From positions 1 to 60,753 of the forward strand of contig NZ_UTHA01000217.1 of the NCBI RefSeq assembly GCF_900582195.1: a stretch of 60,753 nt of DNA, given 5' to 3'. Position 1 is the first letter of the stretch. Every line of letters starts with the position of its first letter. The notes below the pieces were generated by a model. That model did not search any database. It was not told where the DNA came from and saw nothing but the letters and a program-made list of their open reading frames with translations. Shown here piece after piece: positions 58,165 through 60,753 of the stretch. The translations under genes and the position numbers were made by a program. This stretch comes from Pseudomonas viridiflava (lineage in GTDB: Bacteria > Pseudomonadota > Gammaproteobacteria > Pseudomonadales > Pseudomonadaceae).

Positions 58165-58956
58165 TTACTTGCCGAATGTCACGTTGATGCCGGTGTACAC
58201 AACGAACTGCGGCAGTCCGTCACCCTTGCGATCGACCGTCCACTGCGGCTCGACGAAGGCGTTGAGGATGTTGCTGCCGGACTTCCAGGCCTTGCCGACA
58301 CCGAAGCCGAGCGGGATGTAGTGGGTGTCGTTTTTCAGGTCGAAGGTCCAGGTGCCGGTGGAGCGCAGATACCAGCCTTTTTCCAGGTTATGGATAATGA
58401 ACGGCTGCATGGTGGCGCTCTCGACGTGCGGGCGGTCGTTGTCACCAGCGAAGGAACTTTGATACTGCACGAGGGCGCCGAGCAGCCCGCCCGGTGAGGC
58501 GTCGATGGCCACAGCAGCGAGGCCACCTTGCCATTTGCCGGTACCGAGCTCGTCCTGTTCGGCGGTCGGCGCCGTGATCAGCGGGCCAATGCCCAACTGA
58601 ACGCCGTCGGTCTTCAGAATGAAGATGTCGAACAGGTTCAGATCGCCGATACCGGTGCTGTAACCGTTGTGCGGATCGGGGCGGGTGCTGATCGGCAACG
58701 TGGCGCGAACCAGTTGCGGCACACCGATGAAATCGTTCGGCGCGATCGGCAAGGTGCCGCGCAGCAACACGTCATTGCTGTGCGCGTTGCTGTCGTAGAG
58801 TTTAGGGGTGTAGTAATCCTGCAGATTCGCGCCCGGTGCGACGTTCAACGGGTTGTTGCTTTTGTTCGAATCCTCGGCGTTATCCGCCTGCGCGCCACAC
58901 GCAGCCGCCAGCAAACCCGCCAGAAAAAGAGTCTTCCCCACTCGATTGAACATCAT
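58165..58956 (-). CDS. Outer-membrane beta-barrel protein (first gene of the operon)
   Basis: The product has 263 residues. A signal peptide ends at ACGAQA. Beta-strand pairs follow (RATLPISTRPDPHNGYSTGI; LNLFDIFILKTDGVQLGIGP), finishing with VVYTGINVTFGK. It resembles transporter-like or neuromedin-U-type barrels in Pseudomonas. It leads the long minus-strand operon, with the next gene 10 bases on. Function not known. Confidence 0.7.
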   Translation of the reverse strand: MMFNRVGKTLFLAGLLAAACGAQADNAEDSNKSNNPLNVAPGANLQDYYTPKLYDSNAHSNDVLLRGTLPIAPNDFIGVPQLVRATLPISTRPDPHNGYSTGIGDLNLFDIFILKTDGVQLGIGPLITAPTAEQDELGTGKWQGGLAAVAIDASPGGLLGALVQYQSSFAGDNDRPHVESATMQPFIIHNLEKGWYLRSTGTWTFDLKNDTHYIPLGFGVGKAWKSGSNILNAFVEPQWTVDRKGDGLPQFVVYTGINVTFGK

Positions 58957-59265
58957 CCCCGATTCCCTGGTGGCTTATGGACACTTGGCGCTAGTCGGCC
59001 GTTACTGCGTAATCCCTTTCTTATCAAGCCCGTAGGACACGTCTGAATGACGCTAGCAGCTAATCGGGAGTTAGCCAGCCGAAGGGATTAATTCTTTGGT
59101 TTTGTGTACGGGGTCACAGGTGATTGTGTACTAAACATTCCATTGCTCATGGTGTAGGAGCTGTCGAGTGAGATGAGGCTGCTACATATGCGTATTTCAA
59201 TTCGGGATGTTTAAAGGTTGTTTCGATTTTGCGGAACGTTCCCACAAGGTTTTCAGGTTGTCCGT

Positions 59266-59534
59266 CGGACGTCGGGTCTCTAGCCTGTGTTCGTCGCTGC
59301 CAAATCAGCGACCGGGACTGGAAACCCCGGGGGAAAACTGAACGCAACAGCACCGTTCATGACGTATGCTTGCGCACCTTTTCTGGTGCGTACTTAGTTA
59401 TGGCGGCTGTGCGTGGGGGACCTTCGGGTCGTCCGGGTTTCTCTGTCCCCCGGGTTTCCAGCCTGCGTACAGCTGCCACCCATTCGACCGGAAGCCGAAT
59501 GGGCCAGCTCCACCGTTCGGATAGAGAAAACACT
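59266..59534 (+). ncRNA. Structured leader with two tandem related units upstream of DUF6124
   Basis: Two units share GGGTTTCCAGCCTG-type blocks (59274 and 59452), then a CTGCC-containing hairpin, then CACCGTTC. The first has GTCGCTG-ccaaat-CAGCGAC (59293-59312). The second has CCCATTCG-n8-CGAATGGG (59479-59502) enclosed by AGCTG/CAGCT-like arms. Between them is a further hairpin, GCGCACC-ttttct-GGTGCGT. The region directly precedes the DUF6124 start. It is likely a cis-regulatory RNA, but I cannot assign an Rfam family. The rest of the 578-base gap (58957-59265) has no gene that I can see. Confidence 0.5.
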
Positions 59535-59895
59535 ATGAAGAAGCCAACACCCAACCCCCCAGAATCAGACGCCGACACCACATCCCCCTACGCCTCAGTC
59601 GACAGTAAAAAACTCCACGAAGCCGCCGACCGCGCCCTCGACTACTACCTCAATCCCGCCGCCCGCATCATGTCCAGCGCCAACGAGCCTGAACCCATGT
59701 ACCTCGCCAATCCCAGGTACAACACCGAATCCCTGTTAGCCAACGCCAGCGAAACCCTCGGCTCGGCCAGCGAAATGCTGATCAACTTCGCCGCCTCGCT
59801 GGAAACCTCACAGCGCACTGGGAATCGCACAGGTCGTCATGCTGGGTGAACTTGCGGTGAATCAAGCCTTGGATCACGTCGAGCTCAATGACTGA
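59535..59895 (+). pseudogene. DUF6124 family gene with C-terminal frameshift
   Basis: The frame from ATG 59535 encodes a DUF6124-like protein (SVDSKKLHEAADRALDYYLN; ASEMLINFAASLETSQRT). It then runs into an unlike tail and stops at 59849. A different frame from about 59817 restores the family ending (LGIAQVVMLGELAVNQALDH) and stops at 59895. A loss of two bases (or gain of one) near 59817 explains this. It may be a real mutation or a sequencing error. A 3' fragment of a sister gene is at 32986. Confidence 0.7.
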
Positions 59896-60031
59896 TCTCT
59901 ATTGAATGATCGTTCCCACGCGCAGCAAAGGAATGCAGCCCTTGACGCTCTGCGTCAAATTCGCAAGCTGAACGCAGAGCGTCCCTTGAAAGACGGTTGG
60001 GCATAACCGTGACAATTGCAGGAGCAAAGGC

Positions 60032-60508
60032 TTGATAAGGAAAATGGTTACAAACAGGCGGATTAGCCTATGGCTGGTGGCAGTTTTATCCGTCAATGCG
60101 GTTTTTTTGGCTTTTCTGATTTTTGGTGATATTGGGAAAGGGCACGACAGGAAAATGATCAAAACCAAGGAGCCGTTGCTGATTGAAGGGCCAAATGGCG
60201 ACGAGAACTACTATGTCCTGCCTTTGGGTACCACGCTTTATCACGATAAAAGCTTTCCTGAAGGGCATGACCGTTATGTGGTGTATCTCAACCATAAAGG
60301 CGCAATTGCACACGAAGAAGTACCCATGAGGCCTGAGTATGGCGGCTCATTAATCGATCCCCTCTGGCTGGCCAATGTTAATGAGGAAACCTTGAAAGAC
60401 ATTTTCAAACGTTTTCCGCTTTCCAAAGAAGATGTCGCCGCTGCGATCAAGGCCAATGAAATAACCAAGGATGATCTGGCCGACATCATCCGATCGATGC
60501 CCGACTGA
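60032..60508 (+). CDS. Membrane-anchored hypothetical protein
   Basis: The product has 158 residues. TTG 60032 lies seven bases after AGGAG; the ATG at 60044 has an AAGGA too close to it. One membrane helix lies at about 13-31 (LWLVAVLSVNAVFLAFLIFG). A soluble part follows with YYVLPLGTTLYHDKSFPEGH. I do not recognise the family. The gene is slightly AT-richer than its surroundings. Confidence 0.65.
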   Translation: MIRKMVTNRRISLWLVAVLSVNAVFLAFLIFGDIGKGHDRKMIKTKEPLLIEGPNGDENYYVLPLGTTLYHDKSFPEGHDRYVVYLNHKGAIAHEEVPMRPEYGGSLIDPLWLANVNEETLKDIFKRFPLSKEDVAAAIKANEITKDDLADIIRSMPD

Positions 60509-60533
60509 CGGTTTTGCAGGTGTCGAGTGAAAC

Positions 60534-60585
60534 GAGGCTGTGATCTTTTGACTTTGCTTTTCAAGATCAAAAGATCGCAGCCTTC
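60534..60585. repeat. Palindromic repeat (GATCTTTTGA type)
   Basis: GAGGCTGTGATCTTTTGA and TCAAAAGATCGCAGCCTTC are near-complementary with a short loop. A partial relative (GGAGCTGTCGAGTGAGATGA) occurs at 59157. It lies between convergent genes and may act as a terminator. Confidence 0.6.
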
Positions 60586-60611
60586 GGCAGCTCCTGCATG
60601 TGATATCCGGT

Positions 60612-60753
60612 TCAACCGTTTTTCTTGGCCTGTTCGCGGATGCGTTCTTCTTGTTCCCGCGCTTCGGGGGTGAACTCGGCACCGAAGTCTTCGGCAGAGA
60701 ATATCTGGCGGATTTCAATTTCAGAATCGCCCGGCATCGGGTTAGGGCAGCGC
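60612..60753 (-). CDS. YciI-like protein, 3' end only (start beyond window)
   Basis: The reverse frame is open from the window edge to a TGA at 60614-60612. The 46 residues visible (CPNPMPGDSEIEIRQIFSAE, then an E/R-rich helix) resemble the C-terminus of YciI/YCII-related proteins. The start lies outside the window. Confidence 0.55.
   Translation of the reverse strand, partial: RCPNPMPGDSEIEIRQIFSAEDFGAEFTPEAREQEERIREQAKKNG

Overview
The window reads as a chromosomal segment of a fluorescent Pseudomonas (P. fluorescens group). Reasons: high-GC coding style, many REP/REPIN palindromes of the GTGGGAGCGAGCTTGCTCGCGAA type, an orphan ccoN next to a sulfite reductase, a Pdt-type two-partner-secretion operon, and DUF6124 family genes. 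No taxonomic search was possible, so this is a judgement from gene content.

Region 1 (1-13488): the right end of a lambdoid (siphovirus-type) prophage or tail-like element. An AT-rich stretch of small accessory genes comes first (partial GIY-YIG-like gene, a gene fragment, a membrane protein). Then come a lipoprotein, tail assembly protein I, an inverted membrane-protein cargo gene, central tip protein J, two small tail-associated proteins, an S74-type tail fibre, a SAM methyltransferase cargo gene, a GH19 endolysin, and Rz with embedded Rz1. The region closes with an SOS-controlled reverse-strand gene behind a LexA box and several small genes. It abuts tRNA-Ser(UGA), a plausible integration target.

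Region 2 (13489-20482): core genes. These are tRNA-Ser, yccA-like, a lipoprotein, an Lrp regulator divergent from an EamA exporter, a DUF3302-HlyD-FUSC efflux operon on the minus strand, and a gapN-like aldehyde dehydrogenase.

Region 3 (20924-31102): a nine-gene plus-strand operon. It encodes a PhdA-like/DUF772 protein, a TpsB (PdtB-like) outer-membrane transporter, a DUF2341-LamG-ExbB fusion, ExbD, a TonB-like protein, a porin, a coiled-coil periplasmic protein, a YbjN-type protein and a parvulin PPIase. A LysR-type regulator follows. It resembles the P. aeruginosa pdt locus but has no TpsA exoprotein gene beside it. This is the most interesting candidate system.

Region 4 (31211-46406): mixed metabolic and accessory genes. 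These include a mosaic Ig-like protein, GNAT and DUF6124 gene remnants, an amino-acid racemase, an orphan cbb3 oxidase subunit (ccoN4/ccoQ-like), sulfite reductase plus DUF934, an octaheme cytochrome with TPRs, a DUF3313 lipoprotein, and an integral-membrane spermidine synthase-like protein. Two copies of a MITE-like element with 19-21 bp terminal inverted repeats lie here.

Region 5 (46594-58956): one long minus-strand operon. In order: OMP, DUF1254/DUF1214 protein, SphA-like OMP, MoxR AAA+, DUF58, DUF4381, BatA-like VWA, BatB/C-like VWA-TPR, BatD, HAD phosphatase and arylsulfatase. Tight coupling by ATGA overlaps suggests a MoxR/VWA chaperone module working with exported enzymes. Two REPINs lie in frame inside its coding regions.

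Region 6 (58957-60753): a structured leader with two tandem units, a frameshifted DUF6124 gene, a small membrane-anchored protein and the 3' end of a YciI-like gene.
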